A DNA stretch of 64,000 nucleotides from Lachnospiraceae bacterium (GTDB lineage Bacteria; Bacillota; Clostridia; Lachnospirales; Lachnospiraceae). Location of the stretch: NCBI GenBank assembly GCA_030524635.1, contig JAUNGG010000006.1, positions 1-64,000 on the forward strand, in the 5' to 3' direction. A program made the translations under genes and the position numbers. The notes under the pieces are model-generated. The model ran no database searches. It was not told the DNA's origin and saw nothing but the letters and a program-made list of their open reading frames with translations. Each line of letters begins with the position of its first letter. The stretch's first letter is position 1. Shown here in pieces: positions 44,236 through 53,252 of this stretch.

Positions 44236-45306
44236 TCATCGGCTGCAATAGGAACAGCCTCCCAGATGCTCTACTTCCGAAAGCTTCACCGCCTGCACAT
44301 AGGCAATGATTGCCGTACACCCGGAGGTGGTATGATACCGGCTGCCGCTTTCCATGATATACACTGTGCTTCCTGATGCTGCACTGCTCCCGCAGACGGC
44401 ACAGGGGTAATATTTCCCGCCGCTTTGATTTCGGATCTTTGAAATAGCATCGTAATCCACAGACTGGAGCCGGTTTGAAAGATAGTGACACTCCCTGGAT
44501 CTGTGATACCGGGTTGAGTATTTTCCCACATAAACGATGGGGTCCTCCTCATCTTCCTGGTCACCATCCTCCTCAAAGCTTAACCCATCCCGCCCGATCC
44601 AGGCCCGCCGCGTGCTTTCTGACGTAAAAGGGAGCGATTTCAGGTTCAGGATGGAAAATGGCATCCGCATCCGATAATCCATGCGGAAAGCGATCGTTTC
44701 CCCATCCTCCAGAAAAGAAGATTTTAAGAATGTATGAAAATCCATTCCTTCCTGGCGAAACATATCCTCTGCCATCAGTCCGGCACCGATCCCTGCCGCG
44801 CCATTGGTGATCCCCAGCAGCAGCTCCTGCTTCCAGTCCCCATCTTCCTTGGGGATCTCCTCTCCATTGGACAGCATGTATTCCAGATAGGCATACTGGC
44901 ACAGCTTTTCATTCACCGATTCCAGGGCAGCCTGTACCTGCCTCTGCCGTTCCATCATTCGGAAGGAGATCATCATGCATACCATAGCAAAGATAAAAAT
45001 TGACAGCGCCAGAGCAGCTTCCACTGACACGGCGGCAGACGGTTTCTGCCAGTAATCCTGCTGTATCAATCCTTGCTGTGGACTTCTCTGCCTTCGTAAC
45101 CTTCGGTGCAAAACTGCCTGCTTTTTCCATTCCAAATCTCTCCCATACCTGGATGCTTCAAAGGAGGCAAAGTCCCACACCCTTTTTTCTCCATACCGTA
45201 CCGCATTACCGCTGTTATCCCTGGGGCTTCGTACTTGGAGAGTTGTTCGATTGGCAGCATTCAGAAATATCAAGTCGGAATTTCTTTGATTTTGAAAAAA
45301 GGGCAT
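44236..45306 (-). CDS. TadE-like pseudopilin with two C-terminal Cys/His domains
   Basis: 356 residues; AAAGGAGGTG precedes the ATG. After about 90 basic residues comes the pilin-like helix SAAVSVEAALALSIFIFAMV. Residues about 260-355 hold two similar units: YHRSRECHYLSN ... YYPCAVCG and YHTTSGCTAIIAY ... GGCSYCS, each with one His and three Cys, resembling Ada-type zinc-binding domains found in secreted bacterial proteins. Predicted pilus-tip or minor pilin with metal-bound modules; the role is inferred. Confidence 0.82.
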   Translation of the reverse strand: MPFFQNQRNSDLIFLNAANRTTLQVRSPRDNSGNAVRYGEKRVWDFASFEASRYGRDLEWKKQAVLHRRLRRQRSPQQGLIQQDYWQKPSAAVSVEAALALSIFIFAMVCMMISFRMMERQRQVQAALESVNEKLCQYAYLEYMLSNGEEIPKEDGDWKQELLLGITNGAAGIGAGLMAEDMFRQEGMDFHTFLKSSFLEDGETIAFRMDYRMRMPFSILNLKSLPFTSESTRRAWIGRDGLSFEEDGDQEDEEDPIVYVGKYSTRYHRSRECHYLSNRLQSVDYDAISKIRNQSGGKYYPCAVCGSSAASGSTVYIMESGSRYHTTSGCTAIIAYVQAVKLSEVEHLGGCSYCSR

Positions 45307-45331
45307 GGGACTTCACCTCCTTTTTGAATCG

Positions 45332-47239
45332 TTAATAAGCCCGCGATGCATCCACCGTCAGCGGATAAGTAATATCTGTGCTGCCCACAATACTTTTCAA
45401 CAATCCCAGGGCAAAATAGACATGTTTTCCACAAGTCTCTGTCTGGATATCCACCCGGTATGCACAGTTGGACAGCTGAAATCCCTTCTGCTTCCTGGAC
45501 AGGTTCATTTCGATCACATCCATCATCCGGTAAAGCATCCTGGTTCCAGGGCTGACTAAAAGAAAGATGGTCAGATATTGGGGATAGGAAAGGCCAGATT
45601 CCCGACTTTCACTTTCCTTCACCTTTCCCCGGGCTGCAAATTCCAGCAGGCCATCCAGGCTTAAGCACCAGTCTTCCTTTCCTTTTAAAATCGAAACCTT
45701 TCCGCCGCTCAGCAGTGCCCGGATATCCGCTACCGCCTCTCCAAAGGCCCAGACTCCCATAATCAGAAATGCAGTAATCGATACTAATGGCAGCAGCCCG
45801 GATGCCCCTACCACAGATGCTGCCAGTGTTTTGGCCTGACTGCGTTTTTCACTGTCTCCTAAGATATGGATCAGATTCATTCCCTCCCGCACAGCCAGCA
45901 GCATTTCCACTGTCTGTACCAGATTCTCCTTATCTGTCCCATTGCCAAACAGCAGGTACTCCATCTCATAGGCCGTTTCCTTCTCTCCCGTATCACAGAA
46001 ATGATTGCAGAACACCTGGCAATACTCCGCTGTCATCGCCTGCTCCAAAAGACCCAGCCCTTTTTCCTCAAATGCGATCCGGCCGGAGGGATACTGGCCG
46101 GTAAGAATGCTTCCCTTTGATACCTCTGCTCCCTCCGGCAGAACCAATGACAAGATCCCCTTGTCTGCCATCTCCCTCAGCCGTTTTAACAGGCCTTCCT
46201 TCTCCTTATCCTTGACTCCTGCCTGGACTGGGAGGAACAGCGCCTCATATTGTGCAAAATGGGCCTGTACCGGAGCCCACAACGCCGCCGTATCCAGTTC
46301 ATCATCCTCATCCTCCGGTTCCCAGGAATCAATATAATCCTCTACCTCCTCTGCCTCCTGCTGAACTGCCTCCACCAGTGCGATCCGGTTTTCTGATTTT
46401 GTGGAAAGCCCCACGATCTGCTTCCGACGCTCTCCATCCTTGTCCGTGTATGCCTCATACTCAAACAGTTCACTTTGAAATGAGGCCTGTACACTGCTGC
46501 TAAGGTCTGCTGATTTCTCCTCATATTGCTTCTTTAATCCTCCCAGCTTTTTTCCTAATTCATCTGCCTGCTTTTCATATTTTTCCACCAGCCCGGGAAC
46601 CTTTTTCAGCTTGCGGATCAGCCGGTCGCCCTCCCGGCAGAAACCACTGCCATCCTCCTGATCCAGCAGTCTGGCCGCAGTATCCTGATGCGCCTTTTGT
46701 TCCTCCAGGCAGCTTCCCAGATCCTCCAGTGTCCGCTCCAGCTTCCATGCATCCTTTGTCTGGATCTCCATAGACCGCGTCAGTTCCGAAACCTGGCTTG
46801 CCTCCGTCAGGGTCTTCAGCGCCTGCGCCGCACTATCCCCATCCCACTCCTTCGTCCAGATGCCATACTTCATATAGTCCATGATCTCCTTCTCAAAATA
46901 CTCGCCGGAGTCATCAGTCAAAAGCTGCCGTCCCGTCACCTGGCTGGTTTTCAGTTCAAACGGATACCAGTTATCCTGCTCCAGATAAGGCTTTAAAAAT
47001 TCCGAAAATTCCTGAGAAATATCCTCCTCCGCCTTATGTTCCAGTCCAAAGATGCGGTATTCCTCCCAAAGTGCTCTGTGATATTGACTGAACAGAGAAT
47101 CCATGGAAGAATGGGCGGCTGTCTGGAGATAGCATCTGGCGCCTGCTGTCCTTGCAGATTCCAATAGACCGCAGATCAGGCCGCAGACGCAGATCAGGAT
47201 CAAACTTAAAAAAACGGATATCTGTCCTTTCCACTTCAA
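45332..47239 (-). CDS. DUF5702 pilus-cluster membrane protein (TadG-like)
   Basis: 635 residues from a TTG codon (AAGGAGAG upstream). N-terminal helix ISVFLSLILICVCGLICGLL followed by ESARTAGARCYLQTAAHSSMDSL, as in DUF5702 proteins of Gram-positive Tad clusters. Residues about 160-320 are coiled coil with many Glu, Lys and Asp. A second hydrophobic stretch (LLPLVSITAFLIMGVWAFG) lies near 490. The C-terminal part with SYPQYLTIFLLVSPGTRMLY follows. Probably a large minor pilin or assembly factor analogous to TadG. It immediately follows flp. Confidence 0.85.
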   Translation of the reverse strand: MKWKGQISVFLSLILICVCGLICGLLESARTAGARCYLQTAAHSSMDSLFSQYHRALWEEYRIFGLEHKAEEDISQEFSEFLKPYLEQDNWYPFELKTSQVTGRQLLTDDSGEYFEKEIMDYMKYGIWTKEWDGDSAAQALKTLTEASQVSELTRSMEIQTKDAWKLERTLEDLGSCLEEQKAHQDTAARLLDQEDGSGFCREGDRLIRKLKKVPGLVEKYEKQADELGKKLGGLKKQYEEKSADLSSSVQASFQSELFEYEAYTDKDGERRKQIVGLSTKSENRIALVEAVQQEAEEVEDYIDSWEPEDEDDELDTAALWAPVQAHFAQYEALFLPVQAGVKDKEKEGLLKRLREMADKGILSLVLPEGAEVSKGSILTGQYPSGRIAFEEKGLGLLEQAMTAEYCQVFCNHFCDTGEKETAYEMEYLLFGNGTDKENLVQTVEMLLAVREGMNLIHILGDSEKRSQAKTLAASVVGASGLLPLVSITAFLIMGVWAFGEAVADIRALLSGGKVSILKGKEDWCLSLDGLLEFAARGKVKESESRESGLSYPQYLTIFLLVSPGTRMLYRMMDVIEMNLSRKQKGFQLSNCAYRVDIQTETCGKHVYFALGLLKSIVGSTDITYPLTVDASRAY

Positions 47240-47256
47240 TCTTTTGATCTCTCCTT

Positions 47257-47430
47257 CTAATATACCTCCTTAGACTGACTGTTGATCTGATCAAAAATGT
47301 CATTTAACAGGCTGGTGATCTGTCCCTTAAAGATAATCACCAAACCAATCAGAACCACCAGGATCAAAACCACCTCAATCACGCCTACACCATCTTCTTC
47401 TCGCAAAAAAGCCTGAATTTCCTTCCTCAT
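47257..47430 (-). CDS. flp: Flp-type IVb pilin
   Basis: 57 residues, read directly from the sequence. After a short basic-acidic leader MRKEIQAFLREEDG, cleavage after Gly14 would leave a mature pilin starting VGVIEVVLILVVLIGLVIIF with Glu at position 5, the hallmark of Flp/type IVb prepilins. A polar tail LNDIFDQINSQSKEVY ends the protein. GGAGGAAATGAAGG lies upstream. It is the main structural subunit of the Tad pilus encoded around it. Confidence 0.92.
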   Translation of the reverse strand: MRKEIQAFLREEDGVGVIEVVLILVVLIGLVIIFKGQITSLLNDIFDQINSQSKEVY

Positions 47431-47527
47431 CCTTCATTTCCTCCTCTTCATCCTGCAATCAGCGCAGGAAATACCCTCTCTTTTCCGGGGCAGACCCTGC
47501 GTGATCTGTGAAACCATTGCTGCTTTT

Positions 47528-48802
47528 CTAATAAAATGTTAAAAATGCCGGAACCACTACGATCACCATTACAACACCCAGCATCAAAAAAAGTGGAACT
47601 AAAAGCTTCGTAGCGGCCTCCTCACCCTGACGCCTGGCCAGGTTTTTTCTCTGTTCAAAGGCATCTGTCATCTCGATTTGGAGCAAATATCGAAGATTTT
47701 TTGTCCCGGTCCTGCGGTTCTGCTCCAAAAGACCAGCCAGCTTCAAATATGGCTGCAGCATACAGCGCCTTCCAAATTCTTCATAAGCGGTTCCTTCTGC
47801 GGTGCCGCTCTGCACCTGATAATAGGTTTGAAGCATTTCCTCATAAGCCGGACGTTCCTCTCCGCCCCGCTCCCGTATCCTTCGATAATCCAGAACGATC
47901 CGTTCCCAGGCTGTGTGGACGGTCATCCCTGCCCCAAGGAAGATCTGAAGCTTGGATATTACCTCTGAATAGTCCAGAAGAAGCTTTCGTTCCCGTTCCT
48001 TTTGGAGATTTTTCTTTTCACTGGCTCTTCTGACCCGAAGCAGAGCCGCCATTACAGGCCCCAGAACCAGAAGCCAGATGGAATCATGGTCCTCCTTCGG
48101 ATAATAGATCACAGCTTCCCCTTCATATTCTGTTGGAAGATAAAAGCCCGCTTCTGTTCTGGTCCTTCCTTCCTCAGCAGCGATTGCCTTTAACAGTCCT
48201 GATCTCCACCGCTCCTGCTCTGACATAAGAGGCGGAAATACTGTGACGGGAATGGAAAAGCTTCTGCTGTCCCCTAATCCATCGGATACCTCTGCCTTCA
48301 GCACCACCTGACAGCCTGTATTTTCATCGATCTCTTCTGCGGAAATACTGCCGTCAAATCCAATGATATCCGACCGGCTGCTGCTCCAGCGGATACGAAA
48401 GCCTGTCTGACTGTCTCTCGATACCAGCTGCAGCTTCGTTCGAACCTGAGAAAGTGCCGGATTATCCCCTAGAATCATCTCCTTCAGCCGCCCTTCCAGT
48501 GCATCCAGCTCCGCCAGAGCCTGCCCCCTTGTATACTGCCTTTCTTCCACAGGAAATGTGATCTCCGCCGCTTCATCGGAATGCCCCGGCACTTCAATCA
48601 TCAGGCCAACGGTATCCTTCCCCTGCCCATAGGCATTTCTCTGAATATAGCCGTCCCCCATAGCTTCCTCTGGATTCATTACCTCCATCAGCCCAAACAG
48701 CAGAATTCCAGCCAGCACACACAGAAGCTCTGTGATCTCCACAGACAGCTTCTTCCCTTTAAATCGGAATATCAAGGATCCTTTTTGATAACCAAAACGC
48801 AA
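47528..48802 (-). CDS. tadC: TadC-like inner-membrane platform protein with N-terminal Ig-like domain
   Basis: 424 residues. The C-terminal 170 residues are a T2SSF domain (GAGMTVHTAWERIV; YLLQIEMTDAFEQRKNLARR; and a final helix TKLLVPLFLMLGVVMVIVVV), as in TadC/GspF platforms. The first half has an anchor helix (LLCVLAGILLFGLMEVM) and an exported bacterial Ig-like domain (FRIRWSSSRSDIIGFDGSIS, then VVLKAEVSDGLGDSRSFSIP) that ordinary TadC lacks. Overlaps tadB by 44 bases. Confidence 0.87.
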   Translation of the reverse strand: MRFGYQKGSLIFRFKGKKLSVEITELLCVLAGILLFGLMEVMNPEEAMGDGYIQRNAYGQGKDTVGLMIEVPGHSDEAAEITFPVEERQYTRGQALAELDALEGRLKEMILGDNPALSQVRTKLQLVSRDSQTGFRIRWSSSRSDIIGFDGSISAEEIDENTGCQVVLKAEVSDGLGDSRSFSIPVTVFPPLMSEQERWRSGLLKAIAAEEGRTRTEAGFYLPTEYEGEAVIYYPKEDHDSIWLLVLGPVMAALLRVRRASEKKNLQKERERKLLLDYSEVISKLQIFLGAGMTVHTAWERIVLDYRRIRERGGEERPAYEEMLQTYYQVQSGTAEGTAYEEFGRRCMLQPYLKLAGLLEQNRRTGTKNLRYLLQIEMTDAFEQRKNLARRQGEEAATKLLVPLFLMLGVVMVIVVVPAFLTFY

Positions 48803-49607
48803 TGCCGTACACCCCCAGACAGACTGTCATCAGTACCCGCCCTACAATCGTTCCATACATCATCCCGAAAAATCCAGGAGAAGCCTTATCAATATAAAAA
48901 ATCAGGAAAAACGGAATCAGATTCATGATCTTTTGTTCCAGCTTCTTGGAGGCCGTCATATTCATGATTTCCTCCCGCACCTGTGCCTTATCCCGGATCA
49001 CACCGGCGGTGTGATTGATGATCGCCACCAGATCACCGCCGCTTCTCTTTGCCGCTTTAAAAACCTGGGCGAAGTTCCTCACATCTTCCAGACCGCTGCG
49101 GTCTGCAAATTCAAAAAATACCTGCTCCACCGTCTGATTCATCCGAATCTGGCGGACCATCCCGGAAAATTCCCGGTTGATCATCCCCTCTGCTCCATAA
49201 AGCATATCCAGCTCCTGACTGCTGTTGGCCAGTGCATTCTCAATGGAATATCCAGCGCTTAAATTCGCCGCAAGGATCAGGATTCCTTCCTTAAACTGCT
49301 GATTCAGCCGGAATAATCTTGCCTCCTTCAAATGCTTTCTGTGAAACAACGGATACAAAAGCCCCAATGGAAGCAGCAGCAAAAACATCACTGCACTTCG
49401 ATAAAACGCGTAGGAGATCAACGCACATACCCCGGCACCTTCTCCTCCATATAAGATCCATTCTGATGGCGTCAAGTGGTATTCCTCATAATTCAAAGCC
49501 TGCTGCCCACAGCTTTTCCCTTCTGGTAAGCTGCCCCACGGAAACCAGCCTGCCTTCCACGGCATCTTTCGTGCCGTATGTACCTTTCGCTTCATTTTTT
49601 CCGGCAT
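48759..49607 (-). CDS. tadB: TadB-like inner-membrane platform protein
   Basis: Up to 282 residues. Membrane helices near residues 60-90, a T2SSF domain (RLNQQFKEGILILAANLSAG; FADRSGLEDVRNFAQVFKAA; GDLVAIINHTAGVIRDK), and further helices at the end. With TadC it forms the membrane platform on which TadA acts. Start is uncertain: the frame opens inside tadA at 49607 (GGGAGG very near), or a TTG at 49496 overlapping the tadA stop could be used. Confidence 0.88.
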   Translation of the reverse strand: MPEKMKRKVHTARKMPWKAGWFPWGSLPEGKSCGQQALNYEEYHLTPSEWILYGGEGAGVCALISYAFYRSAVMFLLLLPLGLLYPLFHRKHLKEARLFRLNQQFKEGILILAANLSAGYSIENALANSSQELDMLYGAEGMINREFSGMVRQIRMNQTVEQVFFEFADRSGLEDVRNFAQVFKAAKRSGGDLVAIINHTAGVIRDKAQVREEIMNMTASKKLEQKIMNLIPFFLIFYIDKASPGFFGMMYGTIVGRVLMTVCLGVYGIAFWLSKRILDIPI

Positions 49608-50937
49608 TTCCTCCTCCCTGGAAGCCTTCCCTGCCCCTTTCGTTCTTCTGCTCCCCCATCACCTCCTCCCGAAAGGTGAACAGCGGATTCAGCCGGATCT
49701 CTCCCTGGTCCATTCCAATCACCTCCACAATATCCAGCACTCTCCGGCTCCTGTCCCGAAGCCGGCCAAGCTGGACGATCACATCAATAGCCGCACAGAT
49801 CTGGCTTCGGATCGCTGTCAGCGGAAGCTCCGCCGCCATTAAAACCATAGATTCCAGTCGGGACAGCATATCCTTTGGACTGTTTGCGTGGCCGGTTCCC
49901 ATACCGCTGTGCCCTGTATTAAAGGCAGTCAGAAGATCAAAGGCCTCGCCGGAACGAACCTCGCCCACGATGATTCGAGAAGGATTCATCCGGAGAGCTG
50001 CCCGGATCAGATCCCGTATGGTTACCGCGCCCTCTCCCTCTCCATTGGCATTGCGGGATTCCAGCCGGACCAGATTGGGCACCTGCTGGATCTGAAGCTC
50101 TGCTGAATCCTCTATGGTGATCACTCGTTCTTCCTCCGGGATAAAGGCAGAAAGGGCATTCAGAAAGGTACTTTTTCCTGAGTTGGTTCCTCCGCTGATA
50201 AAGATATTATAGCCGGATGCCACCAGTACCTTTAAAAAAGCTGCCGCCTCCTCTGTGATTGACTGGTACTGGATCAGCTTCTCCATGGTGATCGGCTCCG
50301 GGAATTTTCGAATGGTAACAGCCGGACCATCCAGCGCAATCGGCGGAAGCACTACATGCACCCGGGAACCATCCTCCAGCCGGGCATCTACGATGGGGGA
50401 TGACACATTTACCATTCGGTTCACCCGGCTTACGATCTGCTGGATCATATCCTCCAGCTGCTCCTCACTGTCAAAGCACCGATCCCACAGCATGGTCTGG
50501 CCCCGGCGCTCAATAAAGATCTGCTTCCTGCCATTCACCATGATCTCTGTAATCTGGTCGTCATCTATCAGCTCCTGCAAAATTCCCAGGCGCCGAAAGG
50601 AATCAAACAGCCGGGTTCGGAGATCCATCTTTTCTTTTAGAGAGATAAACTCCTGTTTTCCAATCTCCAGCACCTCATGATCGATGATCTCCCACAATTC
50701 CTCATCGCTCAATCCCCGCCGGCTCTCAATCTCCTCCATGATCTTTCGCTGCAGGCAGCAGCGGAGTGATTTCGTGCGGTTTTCCTGCCACTCCCGGCCT
50801 TCGCTTTCTTTTGAGCTGGTTTGCCGGCCTCTTCCCTCTTCTTGACAGCTTTCCCGGCCCCTGCTTTCTTCTTCTATTTCATCTGTTTTCCTGATCGGCT
50901 TCTTCCTTCCTCCAATCCCTCGCTTTTCTGCTTCCAT
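49486..50937 (-). CDS. tadA: TadA/CpaF-type pilus assembly ATPase
   Basis: 483 residues. A charged N-terminal 60 residues, then an N-terminal domain (ITEIMVNGRKQIFIERRGQT) and the CpaF ATPase core: Walker A ISGGTNSGKSTFLNAL, Asp box VITIEDSAELQI, Walker B-like MNPSRIIVGEVRSGEAFDLL, and NTGHSGMGTGHANS. It powers pilus extension from the cytoplasm. It is part of the tadZ-tadA-tadB-tadC series. Confidence 0.95.
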   Translation of the reverse strand: MEAEKRGIGGRKKPIRKTDEIEEESRGRESCQEEGRGRQTSSKESEGREWQENRTKSLRCCLQRKIMEEIESRRGLSDEELWEIIDHEVLEIGKQEFISLKEKMDLRTRLFDSFRRLGILQELIDDDQITEIMVNGRKQIFIERRGQTMLWDRCFDSEEQLEDMIQQIVSRVNRMVNVSSPIVDARLEDGSRVHVVLPPIALDGPAVTIRKFPEPITMEKLIQYQSITEEAAAFLKVLVASGYNIFISGGTNSGKSTFLNALSAFIPEEERVITIEDSAELQIQQVPNLVRLESRNANGEGEGAVTIRDLIRAALRMNPSRIIVGEVRSGEAFDLLTAFNTGHSGMGTGHANSPKDMLSRLESMVLMAAELPLTAIRSQICAAIDVIVQLGRLRDRSRRVLDIVEVIGMDQGEIRLNPLFTFREEVMGEQKNERGREGFQGGGNAGKNEAKGTYGTKDAVEGRLVSVGQLTRREKLWAAGFEL

Positions 50938-51024
50938 CGCCTATTTCCCTCCCGTTTTCCCAGCTTTTTCTATCCTCTCTTCGATTTTGCCCAGACCTTG
51001 TTTCCGTTTTTTCTCTGATTCTTC

Positions 51025-52032
51025 TCAGCTCCAAACCTGCTTCCCCTTTAAAAGCTGCCTCACAAAATCCCCCAGCTCGCCCCACAGAAGCTGATCCAGA
51101 TAATTCTTCTGTCCGCCGAATCCATTGTGATAAGGCAGCTTCAGCTTCTGGGTCTTATCCATCAGTCCGCTGTGTCCGGAGGCAGCTGCATACTCCTCAA
51201 ATTCCTGGATCTTCGCCGCAGACATCCAATCCTGCTTGGTGGGCATATAGATCCCGTCGCAGACCTCCAGTACGCTGACTGCCTTCTTCCCAAATTGCCC
51301 CAGATCCACCACAATCACCTCGTAAATCCCCTCGCCTGCAAGCTGGCACAAAAGCTCCGCCATCTGCTCGCCGCTGACCTGGCACAGATCCTCCGGGTAA
51401 CGGACCGGCATAATATAATCCAGATTATCCCAGCTGTACACCAGAGATTTCAGCCTGGCCCAGCTGCATCCACCCTGACTGTAGTAATACAGCACATCAG
51501 AAAAATCACCTGGCCCCGATTGTCCCATCAGCTTCCGAAAGCCGGAGCAATCCTCCAGACTGAGGTACAGCACACGGCTGTCCTTCGCCAGTACCTGCCC
51601 CAGCGTCAAGGCAAACGAGGTCTTCAAGCATCGATTTACCGGCGAATATACACCGATCAGAGTACTCTTATTTCCAAGGACAGCTACTGCGGGCTGGACC
51701 GGCCGGGTGCAGTAGCATGCCATCACCTCCCGGATAATGCTGTCTGCAGACTGATACTTATACACACTGGGCGTCTCCCCTGCAGCAGAAACGATCTCCC
51801 CATCTGACAACAGCATCACCTGCCCGGCTCTCACACCTTCCGCTTCCGCCTTCATTCTGCTGTCGATCAGTAAGATCTCAACCGGATTTTCCTCTGCAAA
51901 TGCCTTCAGCCGCTCCATGCTGGTAAATGCCATCACGGTAAACGGCACCTTCTCCCGCTGGTTTGCCGCCTCTGCAAACCGGTCTGCAAAAAACGGGTCC
52001 ACATCAAAAACTGCCATAATCCTCTTCTTCAT
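51025..52032 (-). CDS. tadZ: TadZ/CpaE-like ParA-family pilus localisation protein
   Basis: 335 residues from MKKRIMAVFDVDP, with AAGGAGG upstream (an upstream open frame overlaps tadV). Residues 1-120 resemble an atypical receiver domain (VEILLIDSRM). The ATPase-like half has GVYSPVNRCLKTSFALTLGQ, where Lys-Thr of the deviant P-loop is kept, and EVIVVDLGQFG as Walker B. TadZ/CpaE places the pilus machine at the pole. Third ParA-like protein of this window. Confidence 0.87.
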   Translation of the reverse strand: MKKRIMAVFDVDPFFADRFAEAANQREKVPFTVMAFTSMERLKAFAEENPVEILLIDSRMKAEAEGVRAGQVMLLSDGEIVSAAGETPSVYKYQSADSIIREVMACYCTRPVQPAVAVLGNKSTLIGVYSPVNRCLKTSFALTLGQVLAKDSRVLYLSLEDCSGFRKLMGQSGPGDFSDVLYYYSQGGCSWARLKSLVYSWDNLDYIMPVRYPEDLCQVSGEQMAELLCQLAGEGIYEVIVVDLGQFGKKAVSVLEVCDGIYMPTKQDWMSAAKIQEFEEYAAASGHSGLMDKTQKLKLPYHNGFGGQKNYLDQLLWGELGDFVRQLLKGKQVWS

Positions 52033-52067
52033 CCAGTACCATGCCTCCTTAAATAAATTCCATTTTT

Positions 52068-52604
52068 TTACATTCCGTATCCATAAGAAACTACCAGCCC
52101 CAAAAATAAACAAAATCCTAGGGGCAGCGCCACATCCTTACCGTCCCGTTCCGGCACGTAATATGCAATTATCCGCTTCTCATGAAATACCCGCCCGACA
52201 TAGGCAGTCAGATACCGAATCCGCTCCTGCAAAAGCCCTCTCCTAAGCAGCCTTCCCAGAGACCAGCCGGCTCCCATCAGCATCCCGGCTCCGATTACCC
52301 GGAGACCGGATGAAAAACCAAGATATCCGCAGATCAGGGCCATACATTTAATATCACCGGCACCTATCATACGGCAAAGAAAAAATAGAAAAAGTAAGCC
52401 AACTGCAGCAACGCTCCGGACCAGATATCCGGCCGCCGCCAGCCAGCTGCTGCGGACAAACACGCCAAACCCGATGATGTACCAGAACATCAGCCATCGG
52501 TTTGGGATCCGCCCGGCCCATAAATCCCACAGGCCCGCCGCAGCAAGGCAGATCAGTAAGCTGCATTTCAGCAGCAATGAATGAGTCATCATTCCATTAA
52601 ACAT
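52068..52604 (-). CDS. tadV: Prepilin peptidase, A24 family (TadV/CpaA-like)
   Basis: 178 residues, six hydrophobic segments. Catalytic pair: Asp in LWDLWAGRIPNRWLM and the GxGD motif in IGAGDIKCMALI. First gene of the Tad operon, 72 bases after its promoter. Processes Flp and the TadE-like pseudopilins. Confidence 0.92.
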   Translation of the reverse strand: MFNGMMTHSLLLKCSLLICLAAAGLWDLWAGRIPNRWLMFWYIIGFGVFVRSSWLAAAGYLVRSVAAVGLLFLFFLCRMIGAGDIKCMALICGYLGFSSGLRVIGAGMLMGAGWSLGRLLRRGLLQERIRYLTAYVGRVFHEKRIIAYYVPERDGKDVALPLGFCLFLGLVVSYGYGM

Positions 52605-52675
52605 ATTCCGGTTGCACCTGACCTTCCTGGCAGGTACTGGATATTATTTGGATATTTTTTCCATCTGTTGTTTTT

Positions 52676-52704
52676 ATTATCCCACAAAACAAAATGTTTG
52701 TCAA
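52676..52704 (-). promoter_or_regulatory. Sigma-A promoter of the Tad operon
   Basis: Minus strand: TTGACA (52704-52699), 17-base spacer, GATAAT (52681-52676). The strongest-looking promoter in the region, 72 bases before tadV. The 52605-52928 gap holds this and the divergent ArsR promoter. Confidence 0.8.
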
Positions 52705-52827
52705 CTACTTCTTACAATATTTTACATGTATACAATATTCACTTTGGATAGGCAGTTGACTCTTTAAAGCCTCACATTTTTTGTCTATTTTAACGATTTT
52801 TTGCCTTTAAATTCTATTTCAGATACA

Positions 52828-52856
52828 TTGACTGCCTAAAATATCCATGATAGAAT
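52828..52856 (+). promoter_or_regulatory. Sigma-A promoter of the arsR-like gene
   Basis: TTGACT (52828-52833), 17-base spacer, TAGAAT (52851-52856). Confidence 0.75.
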
Positions 52857-52863
52857 ACTTTTA

Positions 52864-52879
52864 GTTTAAATTTTTAAAC
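52864..52879. promoter_or_regulatory. Candidate ArsR operator
   Basis: GTTTAAA, TT, TTTAAAC inverted repeat starting eight bases after the -10, over the expected transcription start of the arsR-like gene: the position usual for autorepression by ArsR proteins. Confidence 0.5.
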
Positions 52880-52928
52880 CAAGCAAGCGGAACTGGCTGA
52901 TGCCAGGGATCAAGGAGGTGAGGCTGTA

Positions 52929-53252
52929 TTGACGTCCGCAGAAGAAATTCAGATGACGTTTAAAGAGTGTATGCCGCTTTTTATCGCATTAGGAGATGAA
53001 GTCCGGTTAACGATTCTCGGGGCACTGGCAAAGGATATGCTGTCTCACAGATCCGGAATGAATGTAAACCAGATCACCGAAATGACCAGCCTTTCCCGGC
53101 CTGCAATCTCCCATCATTTAAAAATTTTAAAGGAGGCCGGACTGATCAACAGCCGTCAGGAGGGAACTGCGAATTACTATTATCTGACCATTGCAGATTC
53201 CACCCGGACCCTGATGAATTTAGGATTCCGCCTCCAGGAATTTTTGGCGTAA
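52929..53252 (+). CDS. ArsR family transcriptional regulator
   Basis: 107 residues from a TTG start with AAGGAGGTGAG before it. Winged helix with IALGDEVRLTILGALAKDML, VNQITEMTSLSRPAISHHLK (recognition helix) and ILKEAGLINSRQEGTANYYY. No Cys ligands of the classic ArsR or SmtB metal sites are seen, so the sensed signal is not a thiol-bound metal. Divergent from the Tad operon with a short palindrome at its own promoter. Confidence 0.93.
   Translation: MTSAEEIQMTFKECMPLFIALGDEVRLTILGALAKDMLSHRSGMNVNQITEMTSLSRPAISHHLKILKEAGLINSRQEGTANYYYLTIADSTRTLMNLGFRLQEFLA

Noticed and set aside
49319-50095. Plus-strand open frame of 258 codons
   Set aside because: Antisense to tadA and tadB; Ser/Pro/Arg-rich shadow.
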